Shown here: positions 25,319 to 33,976 of the stretch, piece by piece
How the letters are laid out: each line of letters starts with the position of its first letter
How positions within the stretch are numbered: position 1 is the first letter of the stretch
Assembly (NCBI GenBank): GCA_009926845.1
Contig: RFOF01000003.1
Span: 1 to 52,440, forward strand
Length of the DNA: 52,440 nt
Direction: 5' to 3'
Origin: Alphaproteobacteria bacterium
Lineage (GTDB): Bacteria > Pseudomonadota > Alphaproteobacteria > Rickettsiales > SXRF01
Made by a program: the position numbers and the translations under genes
The notes under the pieces: generated by a model
Database searches by the model: none
What the model was told of the DNA's origin: nothing
Seen by the model: the letters and a program-made list of their open reading frames with translations, nothing else

Positions 25319-28300
25319 TTACAGGTTTCTCTTGGCGCGGTTGATGGCGCGCGCGGCATCAGCGGCAATCTGACCTTGGCTACGGCGGAATGAGCCAGCG
25401 TCTTGTGTGGTGATGTTCATTTGCACGGTAATGTTGTCGCCTTGTTGGGCGTTATTATCGTTGCTTGATGAACCGCCACTGTTTTTCGGAATAAACAACT
25501 CACGCCCACGCTCGCCGCCTGCATAGCTCATGCCGGCAACGACAGAGCCGCCATCAGCACGGAAGCCGCCAAACCTGCCAGCAAGCATGAGCGTTACAAT
25601 GTCTTTCGACATATCCCGCGGCAGATTGTCGTTGGCTGCTTTTGACGCTTTGCTAAACACATCATTGGAGATGATTTCACCGTTCACTGGCGGGATGAAT
25701 AACTCCGGCCCACGCTCGCCAACGATGATCGGTGTGCGCGCGCTGACAGATCCGCCATCAGCAAAGAAGCCGCCGAACAGACTAAGCCCCGTGCTGATAA
25801 GCGACATAATGCCGCCACCGCCACCAAAACCGCCACCGCCGAACAGCCCAGAAACTAAGCCGCCAATGCCGCTAAACGCACCAGAAAGCCCAGAGGTCAG
25901 CGAAGAAAACAAACCGCCAAGGCTGCTTAAAAAGCCGCCACCTGCACCGGATGCAGAAAACAGATTGCCCAGCATTCCGATGAAGCCGCTACTGCCTGCG
26001 CTTTGTTCACTGAATGTGTCAGCAAGTGCCGCGCCTTGATTCTGGCCGAATTTGCTTTTATCGGGGTCAAGCCACGGCAGGGCTTGTTGCTGTTTTTGCT
26101 GCCCACCGCCGAATAAGCCGCTCACCATATTAAGGATGCCGCCAAATCCGCCACCTGAGCCACCGCCCAAAATGCCAGAAAAGATACTGCCGATATTGCT
26201 GAAAATTCCAGACAGACCCGAAGTCAGTGAAGAGAATAGCCCGCCCAGCCTGCTCATGAATCCACCGCCGGCAGTGCCAGAAGGTGAAAACAAATTGCCG
26301 AGCATTCCGAGGAAGCCACTGCTGCCAGCACTTTGCTGACCGAAGGCATCTGCGAATGCACCGCCTTGGTCTTGACCGAAATTATCGTTGGCAGGCGTAT
26401 TCAGCCAAGGCAATTGCGATTGTTGCTGTTGCTGCTTGTTGCCGCCAAGTAATCCACCGCCACCACTGAATAGTTGCTCGGTGATGCCGCTAAGTAATCC
26501 GCCGCTGCGCCCACCGTAAATAGTCGATTTCTGACCAAGCAGCGCATCCATAATCGGGCGTGAGGCAATCTCGGTTACGGTATCAAGCCAGAGGTTTTTG
26601 AAGCCAGAAAGCATATCTTTCCAGCCGTCTTTACCTTTGGTCAGGACGGATTTGAAGCCGTCCTTGAAGGTGCTTTCAAAATTGCCGTTGAATTGTTCGA
26701 TCAGCCGTTGGTTCTCGCGTAGCACAGGGTCTTGATATTCAAGCTCCGCACGCAAATCTGCCGCCTTGCGCCTAATAGCTTCATAGCCTTCAGCCGTTGT
26801 TGGTTGGAGGCGGTTCAGCTCTGCAATGGCGAGATTGTAATTTTCCTGCGGGGTGCGGGTTTGTTCAATAAGCTGCGCCAGCTTGTTCTGGTCATCCATG
26901 CGCTGCTTATTTGACTGTTCCAGCTCAAAGTTGTGGGTAATCTGCGCTTTGGTATCATCCACGTTTTTGCGCTGCGCTGCCGAAAGTTTGTCGTAGCTTC
27001 CGACAGATTCCTTAACGGCTTTGTCCACATCGGCAAGACGTTTGCCCAGCTCATCCAAGCCAGATTCCTGTGCATTCTGCGCGGAATTTTGCGACAGGCC
27101 GCGCAGTTCATCGGATAGGCTTTTGGTAGAAGAACCGCCACGGCCTGATTTATTGGTTTGCGTTTGCAGCCCAGGCAAATCCACTTTGAAGCCAGTGGAT
27201 TTTGGAAGTTGTGGCCCAAAAGCAGTGTCTGATACTTTCACGCCCTTGCCAGCGGCATCTGCGGCTTTACCAGAAGAGCTTCCGCTTTTAGCAGCGTCAG
27301 TTTCTTTCTGCAGGCGGTTTGCTTCGCCGACAATATCATCAACCAGCCCGCCGAAATACTCAATGACACCGCTGAAAACATCGGCAACGTAAGATTTTAG
27401 GCCGCTGAACATTCCAGTTACGGAGTCATACATAGATTGGAAAATGCCAGTGATAGACTGCACCGCCGAATCAATGTATTCGCCAACAGATTGCATGGCA
27501 CTTTTCACGGAATCGTAAATGCCAGAAAAGACCGATGCCACCGGTTCAAGCAGATTGCCAAAATAAGCTGCGGCATCATTAAGTGCCGTGCCGATCGCCT
27601 CTTTAATCGAAGCGAAGGTATCGCTCACCGCTTGGCGAATTGAATCCCAAACCGCACTTGCGCGTTCGGAGAGTGCTGCAAATGCTTGGCTGGCAATATC
27701 GGTAGCTTGGCTGAAACCTGTGCCAATCCACTCACCCAAAGCACGGACGCTATTGCCCACACGCTGCGTGACCACGTTCCAAGTTGCCTGAATAACATTG
27801 GCGACAGAGGCATGAAGTGGCCCTATATCAACGATTTTGTCTTTCAGAAGTTGGTAAGTGGCAATCAAAGCGGTAACCGCCAAAATCACCCAGCCGACAG
27901 GTCCAATAAGGATTTCAAACGCCACGCCTAATCCACCAACGGCTACAGAAAGTCCGCGCATAGCAACGCCTGCAATCATTCCGACTGATTGCAAACTTGC
28001 AAAGCGAGTTAGCAATCCGCCTATAGTTGTGGCAATGCGCGTGAAGCCAGAAGCCACCGCTGGCCCATTGATGCCCAGCAAGCCAAGTGCGGTATTGAGC
28101 AAATAAGTACCTACGGCGCCAGCACGAGCAGCAAGGGAAAGACTGCCAGTTGCTGCCGCTGCACGTCCTGCTGTGCCGACGTAAAGATTTGCAGCTGCTT
28201 GAGATGCCACCATTGCACGAGCCGCCTGTGTGTTGGCGGCTGCATTGGCGATAGCTTCTATCGTGCCGATCCGCAGGACACGGACAACGTCCATGCCCAC

Positions 28301-29608
28301 TTTGCCGAGAGTAACGAATAAGCCGATAGTGCGATTGATTGCCAGGCCAGCCAGCGCAATCGCCAGCAAGTCGGCATTATCAGCGATGAATTGCAGCACC
28401 GCGCCGAGAGCTTTGCCGAAAACAATAGCCGCCTCACTGCTGGAAAATGCAATCAACTTATCCAGCAAATTATTGAAGGCAGGCGCAGCTTCTGCGCCAA
28501 CTTTGCGGAGTAATTCGTCAAAGGCATTTTTCAGGAGTTGGATTTTCCCCGCCGTGGTCTCAAAGGCTTTATGCGATACTTTGTTGAGGTCAGCATTTTC
28601 CTGATAGGCTTTGTTGGCCTGCTGAACGCGCTCGGTCACGCGGTCATAGTTTACTGCCAGAAGCGGCAGAACCGCATTGATTTCCGTACCGTTTAAGCCA
28701 AGGCTTGCAAGCACTTGTTCAGCATTGCCGCCTTGTTCAATGACGCTTTTTAAGCCACCAATAAATGCCATGAATGCGCTAAAGGCATCTTGCTGAAAGG
28801 TTTTTTTGAACTGCTCACCCGTCATGCCGGTCAGCATGGCAAGGGTTTTTAGGCTCTCGCCGCCAGTGTCAGTTGCGCTTTTCAGCTCAAGAAATGTGCG
28901 CAGAATACTAGAACGAGCAAGCTCTGGCTGCTGTCCTAATTCACGCATTGCCGTACCCAAACCAACGAGATTTGCACTGGTTACCTTGAATTGCGCCGTG
29001 CCTTTAGACAGCTCGATAACCATTTTGGCGATTTCAGATTCCGAAGCCGCAGAAGTTCGTCCGAGATACACGATGCTCGATGCCAGCTTATCCACCGTAT
29101 CAATGGATTCGCCCGCCACGTTTATAACGCGGGCAAGAATAGTTGCCGCTTCATCACCAGAAAGATTACTGGCAAAGCCAAGCCGAGCAATGGTTTCCGT
29201 GAATTTGAGGATATTGGCACTACCCTCGACACCAAGCTGACCAGCAGAAGCTGCGATATTGAGCAATTCACTGCGAGCAACGGGGATGCGCTTGCTCATA
29301 TCGATGATTTGCTTGCCGAGGTCTTGCAGTTGTTTCCCTGCAATGTCCGTGGTTTTACCCACGTTTGCCATCCCACGTTCAAATTCAACGAAGGATTGGA
29401 TAGAGCGGCGCACGAAGTCACCAATACCGATGCCAGCAATCGCTCCCTGAACGGAAAACAGGCTCTGCTTTAAGCGACCGAAGCTGCTATCAAGCTGCTG
29501 CGTCATATCCCGCGCATTACGGCGCACGGAATCTACCGCAGTGTTTACGTCGCGCGCGCCAGTTTGTGCGCCACGCCCGTCAATGGTGACAACAAGCCTG
29601 CTTTCCAC
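25319..29608 (-). CDS. Phage tail tape measure protein
   Basis: At 1429 residues this is the longest phage gene and sets tail length (about 200 nm by the usual 1.5 angstrom per residue rule). The TP901-type core is near the N-terminus (FERGMANVGKTTDIAGKQL, SAGQLGVEG). The middle has hydrophobic stretches, long helices and repeats of SIRQAVSDTF-type segments. The C-terminus contains a duplicated block (QQSAGSSGFLGMLGNLFS and EQSAGSSGFIGMLGNLFS) and two copies of a GGSV...GERG.ELFIP motif. It follows the frameshifted tail chaperone genes by five bases, the classic order. Confidence 0.92.
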   Translation of the reverse strand: MESRLVVTIDGRGAQTGARDVNTAVDSVRRNARDMTQQLDSSFGRLKQSLFSVQGAIAGIGIGDFVRRSIQSFVEFERGMANVGKTTDIAGKQLQDLGKQIIDMSKRIPVARSELLNIAASAGQLGVEGSANILKFTETIARLGFASNLSGDEAATILARVINVAGESIDTVDKLASSIVYLGRTSAASESEIAKMVIELSKGTAQFKVTSANLVGLGTAMRELGQQPELARSSILRTFLELKSATDTGGESLKTLAMLTGMTGEQFKKTFQQDAFSAFMAFIGGLKSVIEQGGNAEQVLASLGLNGTEINAVLPLLAVNYDRVTERVQQANKAYQENADLNKVSHKAFETTAGKIQLLKNAFDELLRKVGAEAAPAFNNLLDKLIAFSSSEAAIVFGKALGAVLQFIADNADLLAIALAGLAINRTIGLFVTLGKVGMDVVRVLRIGTIEAIANAAANTQAARAMVASQAAANLYVGTAGRAAAATGSLSLAARAGAVGTYLLNTALGLLGINGPAVASGFTRIATTIGGLLTRFASLQSVGMIAGVAMRGLSVAVGGLGVAFEILIGPVGWVILAVTALIATYQLLKDKIVDIGPLHASVANVIQATWNVVTQRVGNSVRALGEWIGTGFSQATDIASQAFAALSERASAVWDSIRQAVSDTFASIKEAIGTALNDAAAYFGNLLEPVASVFSGIYDSVKSAMQSVGEYIDSAVQSITGIFQSMYDSVTGMFSGLKSYVADVFSGVIEYFGGLVDDIVGEANRLQKETDAAKSGSSSGKAADAAGKGVKVSDTAFGPQLPKSTGFKVDLPGLQTQTNKSGRGGSSTKSLSDELRGLSQNSAQNAQESGLDELGKRLADVDKAVKESVGSYDKLSAAQRKNVDDTKAQITHNFELEQSNKQRMDDQNKLAQLIEQTRTPQENYNLAIAELNRLQPTTAEGYEAIRRKAADLRAELEYQDPVLRENQRLIEQFNGNFESTFKDGFKSVLTKGKDGWKDMLSGFKNLWLDTVTEIASRPIMDALLGQKSTIYGGRSGGLLSGITEQLFSGGGGLLGGNKQQQQQSQLPWLNTPANDNFGQDQGGAFADAFGQQSAGSSGFLGMLGNLFSPSGTAGGGFMSRLGGLFSSLTSGLSGIFSNIGSIFSGILGGGSGGGFGGILNMVSGLFGGGQQKQQQALPWLDPDKSKFGQNQGAALADTFSEQSAGSSGFIGMLGNLFSASGAGGGFLSSLGGLFSSLTSGLSGAFSGIGGLVSGLFGGGGFGGGGGIMSLISTGLSLFGGFFADGGSVSARTPIIVGERGPELFIPPVNGEIISNDVFSKASKAANDNLPRDMSKDIVTLMLAGRFGGFRADGGSVVAGMSYAGGERGRELFIPKNSGGSSSNDNNAQQGDNITVQMNITTQDAGSFRRSQGQIAADAARAINRAKRNL

Positions 29609-29613
29609 GGGGT

Positions 29614-29946
29614 TTATGCCTTATTTTTACGCTCGTTGCGTTGGTTGATTTTTTCGACATAGGCCGTGTCCATCGCGCGGATAAGACGCAGGAAACGGTC
29701 AATGTCATCGACTTCGTAAAGCCGTATAAAAGATTCGATTTCTGACAGCGGTATGCAGCCCACACCAAAGCCAAACGGCCTGCTGGGAGAAAGGACAACG
29801 AACGCATCCCGCACGTCGATAAGATCAGTGAACACCTCCGGCTCTTTGGCGAGAGCCGAAGGCGTTACACCGTCTTTTTCTTCTATGAATCTGAGGAATT
29901 TGAGGTGTTCTCCCCACTCAACGTTCCATTCGACCCAGTCGATGAG
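29614..29946 (-). CDS. Tail assembly chaperone extension (gpT-like), made by -1 frameshift
   Basis: The frame is open from 29946 down to the stop at 29614. Its upstream part has no good start codon or ribosome site. A GTG at 29835 exists, but the 37 codons before it are also open and protein-like (LIDWVEWNVEWGEHLKFL). It joins the upstream chaperone through the slippery site at 29946-29952 to make a 245-residue fusion. This is the lambda gpG/gpGT arrangement, in which the extension recruits the tape measure during tail assembly. Confidence 0.75.
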   Translation of the reverse strand, partial: LIDWVEWNVEWGEHLKFLRFIEEKDGVTPSALAKEPEVFTDLIDVRDAFVVLSPSRPFGFGVGCIPLSEIESFIRLYEVDDIDRFLRLIRAMDTAYVEKINQRNERKNKA

Positions 29947-30350
29947 TTTTTTTCCGCGTCCTCAAGATGCTCTTGGCGGAATAATTCAGCATCGCTTGCC
30001 AAATCCACCACAAGGTCACGGAAATCTGTCAGGGTAATATCAGACAGCACTTTCAGCGCGTTGGTTTCGCTGTATTCCAACGTTTCGCCGTCCAGCACGA
30101 AATTTTCCCAGCCGAGTAAAACTGTCTTTGCCAAGCACTGTGCAAGGATGGAATTTTCCGTAGTGTCATCCAGCGTTTTATTGCGGATTTGCCGCTCAAA
30201 CGGTTTGGTAAGTTTCTGGTAGAGCTTGCGGAAGTGTGGGTTTTTCAGACGCGCAATTTTGAGGCGCATACCGCCGCCAAGGTCTTGCGACCAGACGCCT
30301 TCATTTTCCTTGGTAGTATCAGTGGCATAGAGTTTACGAATATCGGTCAT
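29883..30350 (-). CDS. Tail assembly chaperone (gpG-like)
   Basis: The 155-residue cytoplasmic protein begins MTDIRKLYATDTTKENEGVW, with a basic/acidic mixed body and GWENFVLDGETLEYSETNALKVL, a pattern typical of phage tail chaperones (LxGWxN). The last 20 residues are Ser/Asn/Gly-rich and low-complexity, as expected for the non-shifted end of a frameshift gene. It precedes the tape measure. A slippery heptamer lies 64-70 bases before its stop. Its leader has the TTAACCAACAACGGAG pattern. Confidence 0.8.
   Translation of the reverse strand: MTDIRKLYATDTTKENEGVWSQDLGGGMRLKIARLKNPHFRKLYQKLTKPFERQIRNKTLDDTTENSILAQCLAKTVLLGWENFVLDGETLEYSETNALKVLSDITLTDFRDLVVDLASDAELFRQEHLEDAEKNSSTGSNGTLSGENTSNSSDS
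29946..29952 (-). other. Slippery heptamer A-AAA-AAC for -1 ribosomal frameshift
   Basis: On the minus strand the zero frame reads GCG-GAA-AAA-AAC-TCA. The heptamer A-AAA-AAC is one of the classical tandem-slippage sites. A one-base backward slip continues as AAA-CTC-ATC into the open frame ending at 29614. Both frames overlap for 64 bases after the site. Conserved tail-gene frameshifts occur at this same place in many siphoviruses. Confidence 0.8.
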
Positions 30351-30390
30351 GGTTTTCTCCGTTGTTGGTTAAGTTATTGGCTGCGCTTGA

Positions 30391-31560
30391 TTAGAAGGCG
30401 CGGTCAATTTGGATGGTGAAGTCGTAGGTAGGATGACGCAGCGCTTGGAAATCCAGCTCTGCCATTACATCTTGGTCAGCCGCGCCTGCGGTCAGCTCGC
30501 CTTTGGTGAGCTTCACACGTGGCATGGTGATGATGTAAGCGTTGTTCGCTGCATCCGTGATGCGGAATGACAGCGATGTTTCAGTACCTGCCAGATATTT
30601 TGTGTAGAGGTCGTTTGCCGCCCCTTCAAAATAGGCTTGCAGTTTGCCAGTTACGACAGCACGGCCAGTGCCGATACCGACGTTTCCGAGTGTGCCAACG
30701 GCTTTTTGCTGGCGCAGGTTGTTGTTGAGGTTCAGCGAGAATTCTTTGAGTTTTCCCGCAAACAATGCGCCACCTTCGCCGATATAAGCCACGTTGCTGA
30801 CTGCATTGAGCACATCATTGGTCGGTGCTGCCGTTGGTCCACCAGTGCCGATGGTTGCAGAACCGAGCACTGCGCCTTTACCAAGGAAGCCCAGCACGCC
30901 AGTGAGGATTTCTCCGACAGAAAGGTTCAATGCCAGTGTGTTGACACGCATCCCAGTGAAGGACTTGAACTTCGTCACATCGGCAAATGCCAATTCCAGC
31001 GAGTAACTCTTTGAAGTTGTGCCATTACGCAGGGTTTGACCTTTGAAAGTACGGCCAGCTGCTGCGGATTCGTTTACGAGCGCAGTTTCACCTTTGACGG
31101 TGATTGTGCCGGCAGCAACAGTCAGAACTTGGAAAAAGCCATTGTTGGCAGGATTGGTAAAGCCAGATGATTTAATCCACTGACCCGCCTTAATGCCTGC
31201 GGTGATGAAGCCGTTTCCAGAATCTGTGAAGCTATCGGGTGCTCCGCTAACAGCCGCAAAAGTTGCGCCTGTCATGTTCACCGCAGTGAGCCAAGCATTG
31301 AACAGCGCACCTTGAAGCAAATCATCCGGCGCACCGTATGAAAGCTCAAAATTCACGTTACCGCTTGGTTCAACGTCTGTGCGAATCAGATCCGTGATTT
31401 GGCGGTCAGCACGAATCTCTTTCGATTGTGTGGTATCGATGCTGTAATTTAAGGTTTCACCATTATAGCGCATGGCTTTGAGGGCAATGGCTGGTGTTAC
31501 GCCCCAGGTTACTTCTTCTGAATAGTAAAGCTGGGAACGGGCGGTATCTGCAATAGGCAT
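30391..31560 (-). CDS. Major tail tube protein
   Basis: The 389-residue protein starts MPIADTARSQLYYSEEVTWG. Phage_TTP-type features are RYNGETLNYSIDTTQSKEIRADRQI and FELSYGAPDDLLQGALFNAW. The middle and C-terminus are beta-rich with an inserted Ig-like loop region, and the end is HPTYDFTIQIDRAF. It polymerises into the tail tube. It is preceded by a terminator and its own TTAACCTAACGGAG leader. Its position just before the tail chaperones supports the call. Confidence 0.85.
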   Translation of the reverse strand: MPIADTARSQLYYSEEVTWGVTPAIALKAMRYNGETLNYSIDTTQSKEIRADRQITDLIRTDVEPSGNVNFELSYGAPDDLLQGALFNAWLTAVNMTGATFAAVSGAPDSFTDSGNGFITAGIKAGQWIKSSGFTNPANNGFFQVLTVAAGTITVKGETALVNESAAAGRTFKGQTLRNGTTSKSYSLELAFADVTKFKSFTGMRVNTLALNLSVGEILTGVLGFLGKGAVLGSATIGTGGPTAAPTNDVLNAVSNVAYIGEGGALFAGKLKEFSLNLNNNLRQQKAVGTLGNVGIGTGRAVVTGKLQAYFEGAANDLYTKYLAGTETSLSFRITDAANNAYIITMPRVKLTKGELTAGAADQDVMAELDFQALRHPTYDFTIQIDRAF

Positions 31561-31593
31561 AGGGTTTCTCCGTTAGGTTAAGGGTTAGGCAAC

Positions 31594-31626
31594 AAAAAAG
31601 CCGCGCCCCTTGCAGGATGCGGCTTT
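31594..31626 (-). terminator. Terminator upstream of the tail tube gene
   Basis: AAAGCCGC and GCGGCTTT arms (31597-31604 and 31619-31626) form a hairpin followed on the minus strand by a T-run. It lies between the tail terminator gene and the tail tube leader. Confidence 0.75.
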
Positions 31627-31647
31627 GGTGCTGTTGGTTGGTTTCGG

Positions 31648-32049
31648 CTAATGCAGTTCGTCGCGCGTGAATGGAAAAGAAACATTCACCCGCCAAAAAT
31701 TATCCTGCTTGCCTAAATCCCGCCGATCGACGGAACGGCAAAGGATGCCGTTAAAACTTTGCGCTCTAAATATGCCTTCAATCGTGTCAGCATATTGGTC
31801 GAGAAGTTTTGTGCCTTTTTCAGCGGGGACAAAAACATCCACGCTGATGACACCGGGATAGCGGAATAGACGCTGCGCACCCATTCCGCGAAGGGCGGAT
31901 GCGCCGTTTAAGATGCTGAGTGCTACATAGCCATCTGGTGCTTTTTCAGCACGAAGGTTATCATACACGATAGGAATCGTTGGATATGATGCCTGCCACT
32001 GCGTCTTAAATCTGGTCTGGATAGCATTGCGTTGTGTGTCGTAACTCAT
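31648..32049 (-). CDS. Tail terminator / minor tail protein (DUF4128-like)
   Basis: The 133-residue protein begins MSYDTQRNAIQTRFKTQW, then YPTIPIVYDNL, ISVDVFVPAEKGTK and WRVNVSFPFTRDEL. This layout (N-terminal helix, P-x-x-YDN strand, central beta sheet, C-terminal FPF strand) is that of phage tail-completion proteins such as lambda gpU. It would cap the growing tail tube and mate it to the head. It overlaps the preceding gene by four bases. An intrinsic terminator follows. Confidence 0.75.
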   Translation of the reverse strand: MSYDTQRNAIQTRFKTQWQASYPTIPIVYDNLRAEKAPDGYVALSILNGASALRGMGAQRLFRYPGVISVDVFVPAEKGTKLLDQYADTIEGIFRAQSFNGILCRSVDRRDLGKQDNFWRVNVSFPFTRDELH

Positions 32050-32453
32050 TTGAAAGCAGCTTCAATTTCAGCAAGGGTTGTGCGCACCATGCCTTCAGGT
32101 GCTTGGGTGCTACCGCCATATTCCAGCACGCCGATATACGGCAGGTTGTTGGCGATACTGATAGAAGAAAACGGCTTTGCCTCATCAATGACGCTTACGC
32201 CGCGATTGATGGATTCAGCAGCCGCTTGCTCACGTGAAAGGTTGGCGCTTAATTCGATGGTATCGGATGGCACGGCATTTACTGCGGTCATCCAGTTGCT
32301 GCGCGCGCGTCCAGTATCCACAGGTGTTTTGTTCACCACGCCGCTCAGTGCCTGCATCGCCACTTTTTTAACCATATTGCTATGGTCATCAGGCACTTTG
32401 ACCTGCGCGAAGATACTCAGGTTTTTATCAAAATCATTTATGTTGCTAGGCAT
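32046..32453 (-). CDS. HK97 gp10-like neck protein
   Basis: The 135-residue protein contains the family core VVNKTPVDTGRARSNWMTAVN and, near the C-terminus, NNLPYIGVLEYGGSTQAPEGM. Those two blocks define the HK97-gp10 / PF04883 connector family. It is a head-to-tail joining component placed between head closure and tail terminator genes. The length is normal. The three-base gap and four-base overlap with its neighbours show tight operon packing. Confidence 0.88.
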   Translation of the reverse strand: MPSNINDFDKNLSIFAQVKVPDDHSNMVKKVAMQALSGVVNKTPVDTGRARSNWMTAVNAVPSDTIELSANLSREQAAAESINRGVSVIDEAKPFSSISIANNLPYIGVLEYGGSTQAPEGMVRTTLAEIEAAFK

Positions 32454-32455
32454 GG

Positions 32456-32815
32456 CTAATTGCGAACCTGTAATGTGTGGATGATTGGCGTATCGGCGGC
32501 ATATTCGCTATGCACGCCGATGATAAGAAATGACTGCCCTGCAAATAGGATGGTATCGCCCGGTGCTGGGGTGACGGACAAACTGCCTGCGGCAAGGATG
32601 ATACGGCGGTCACCCGCTTTCACTAATCCTTGGCTAACGTGAAATTCTGAGTAATCCTCAATCAGCCCACGGACATTGTATTCTGTGTTTGGCTGGATAA
32701 GGTTGCCTGTGGTGGTGTCATAGGTTTCTGTGCCAGGCTTCCGAAGTGTTACGGCCGCGCCGTATGTTTCGATGCTGTCACGGGCAAAGCCCAGAAAATC
32801 TGTTTCAAAAGTCAT
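32456..32815 (-). CDS. Head closure / head-tail joining protein
   Basis: The 119-residue beta-rich protein begins MTFETDFLGFARDSIETYGAAVTLR. VKAGDRRIILAAGSL and GDTILFAGQSFLIIGVHSE resemble SPP1 gp16 or lambda gpFII-type connector proteins. It lies between the DnaT-like adaptor and gp10-like neck genes, the standard site for a stopper. The domain call is based on layout and a few residues; the precise family is uncertain. Confidence 0.75.
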   Translation of the reverse strand: MTFETDFLGFARDSIETYGAAVTLRKPGTETYDTTTGNLIQPNTEYNVRGLIEDYSEFHVSQGLVKAGDRRIILAAGSLSVTPAPGDTILFAGQSFLIIGVHSEYAADTPIIHTLQVRN

Positions 32816-33309
32816 GCTCTGAATAGCTCCGCTGTAGGTGAATCTTTGTAAAGTCCGCGCAAAATCTGGCGAACAATCGGGAATGTCCGATCTGAGCTCG
32901 CTTTCTCGAAGTATTCGATTTCAAGAGATGAAACGCGCTGACGCTTGATTGCTCCGCCACGTGCCAATGAAGGCGACAGCGGCTTATCGAGAGCTTCTAA
33001 GGCTAGTTCGCAGGCAGCATCTTTAACGCGCTGAGGCACTGCGCCACTATTTAATGAACGCCCCTCTGTGTCATAGACAAGAATTCGTGGCCAGCCTAAG
33101 GCTTGCTCGCTACGCTTGATATGACCATACCAGTAAAACTGGCTGTCCAGAAATGAAGTGGCATAAAGGATACCTTTTTCCTTGTCAGGAGTATTGCGCG
33201 TTACCCAGCTGGTAATGTTTCGCGCAGTAAAATAAGCGTCGGCTTCTGCTACCGACACATAGGCATTTGCGTTATTTATGCCGGTTCCGTCTTCGACGAC
33301 TAGAGCCAT
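32812..33309 (-). CDS. Head-tail adaptor (DnaT-like ssDNA-binding family fold)
   Basis: The 165-residue protein has the common adaptor start MALVVEDGTGINNANAYVSV, then EADAYFTARNITSW, YATSFLDSQFYWYG, LGWPR and VPQRVKDAACELALEAL. In databases this phage family is often labelled 'putative DnaT-like ssDNA-binding', but in head-tail clusters it is the adaptor ring that docks on the portal. It overlaps the next gene by four bases. A terminator-like hairpin lies just upstream. Confidence 0.82.
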   Translation of the reverse strand: MALVVEDGTGINNANAYVSVAEADAYFTARNITSWVTRNTPDKEKGILYATSFLDSQFYWYGHIKRSEQALGWPRILVYDTEGRSLNSGAVPQRVKDAACELALEALDKPLSPSLARGGAIKRQRVSSLEIEYFEKASSDRTFPIVRQILRGLYKDSPTAELFRA

Positions 33310-33334
33310 GCTGAAATCCTTTGTTGGTTATCTT

Positions 33335-33374
33335 AAAAAGTTGCGCCCCAGCCGCGTGAGCAACTAGGGCGCAA
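33335..33374 (-). terminator. Possible terminator upstream of the adaptor gene
   Basis: TTGCGCCC (33341-33348) and GGGCGCAA (33367-33374) form a stem with an 18-base loop. On the minus strand the stem is followed by CTTTTT. The long loop makes it weaker than the other terminators here. Confidence 0.55.
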
Positions 33375-33396
33375 AGTCAGGGGGGAGGTAAATCGG

Positions 33397-33612
33397 TTAA
33401 GAAGATTGGAGCTGTTCGTAGAGCGCGTTATTCTCGTCGCGGATTGCATTTAGCTCTTCATCTGTTGGGTCACGACCTTCTTTCAGCAGTGTTTTGAACA
33501 GGCTGTTGGTGTCAGTAAAAGACGCTTTCAGCTCTGGCAATGCCGGTAAAAGCAGAACCACTCGGTCAAGGAGTTCGAGGAAAAGTTGGGTTTGTTTTGG
33601 GGATAATGCCAT
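33397..33612 (-). CDS. Small phage protein (71 residues)
   Basis: The acidic, helical protein begins MALSPKQTQLFLELLDRVVLLLPALPELK and ends NALYEQLQSS. No membrane segment is certain, although VVLLLPALP is hydrophobic. It lies between the lipoprotein and the adaptor gene, followed by a terminator-like hairpin. The family is not recognised. Confidence 0.65.
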   Translation of the reverse strand: MALSPKQTQLFLELLDRVVLLLPALPELKASFTDTNSLFKTLLKEGRDPTDEELNAIRDENNALYEQLQSS

Positions 33613-33618
33613 AGCGGA

Positions 33619-33969
33619 TTATTTCACCTCCGATGTGTGTTGAAGATAAGTTGAGAGTTCGCCAAGTGCTGTGCCTGCAATGGCAACGCTGGTTGCAAAA
33701 TCAGCATTGATGCCGATTAGCCGAGCCGTTTCTGCCGCATCGAATGTGCCTTGCACTCGGCGTGAAATAGCCTGAATGTTGGTCACGTCTTTATGGCACG
33801 GATGCTCTTGAGCGGTTTTGGCACATCCATTTTTGTAAGTGACAGCCACTTTTTGGATGGTGCGATAGTCCGTCTGCAAGCCATAGTAACGTTGCAGCGG
33901 AGTGTCGCCTTGCACCGCATTACAGGCGGCTAGAAAGGCAACGAGAACGAAAGCGATAATGTTTTTCAT
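33619..33969 (-). CDS. Phage-encoded lipoprotein
   Basis: The start is ATG 33969, behind a GAGGA site; an in-frame ATG at 33987 overlaps the previous gene and is less likely. The 116-residue product has a lipoprotein signal (IIAFVLVAFLAAC, with Cys16 as lipidation site). The mature domain has two Cys (NGCAKT and HPCHKD) about ten residues apart and helical segments. It sits next to a holin-like gene inside the head module. An outer-membrane spanin-like role or a superinfection-exclusion lipoprotein is possible; neither is proven. Confidence 0.7.
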   Translation of the reverse strand: MKNIIAFVLVAFLAACNAVQGDTPLQRYYGLQTDYRTIQKVAVTYKNGCAKTAQEHPCHKDVTNIQAISRRVQGTFDAAETARLIGINADFATSVAIAGTALGELSTYLQHTSEVK

Positions 33970-33976
33970 AGATTCC

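Noticed and set aside
25530-26339. Plus-strand Pro-rich frames opposite the tape measure C-terminus
   Set aside because: Poly-Gly codons read in antisense give poly-Pro frames. There is no start signal, and the tape measure on the minus strand is convincing.
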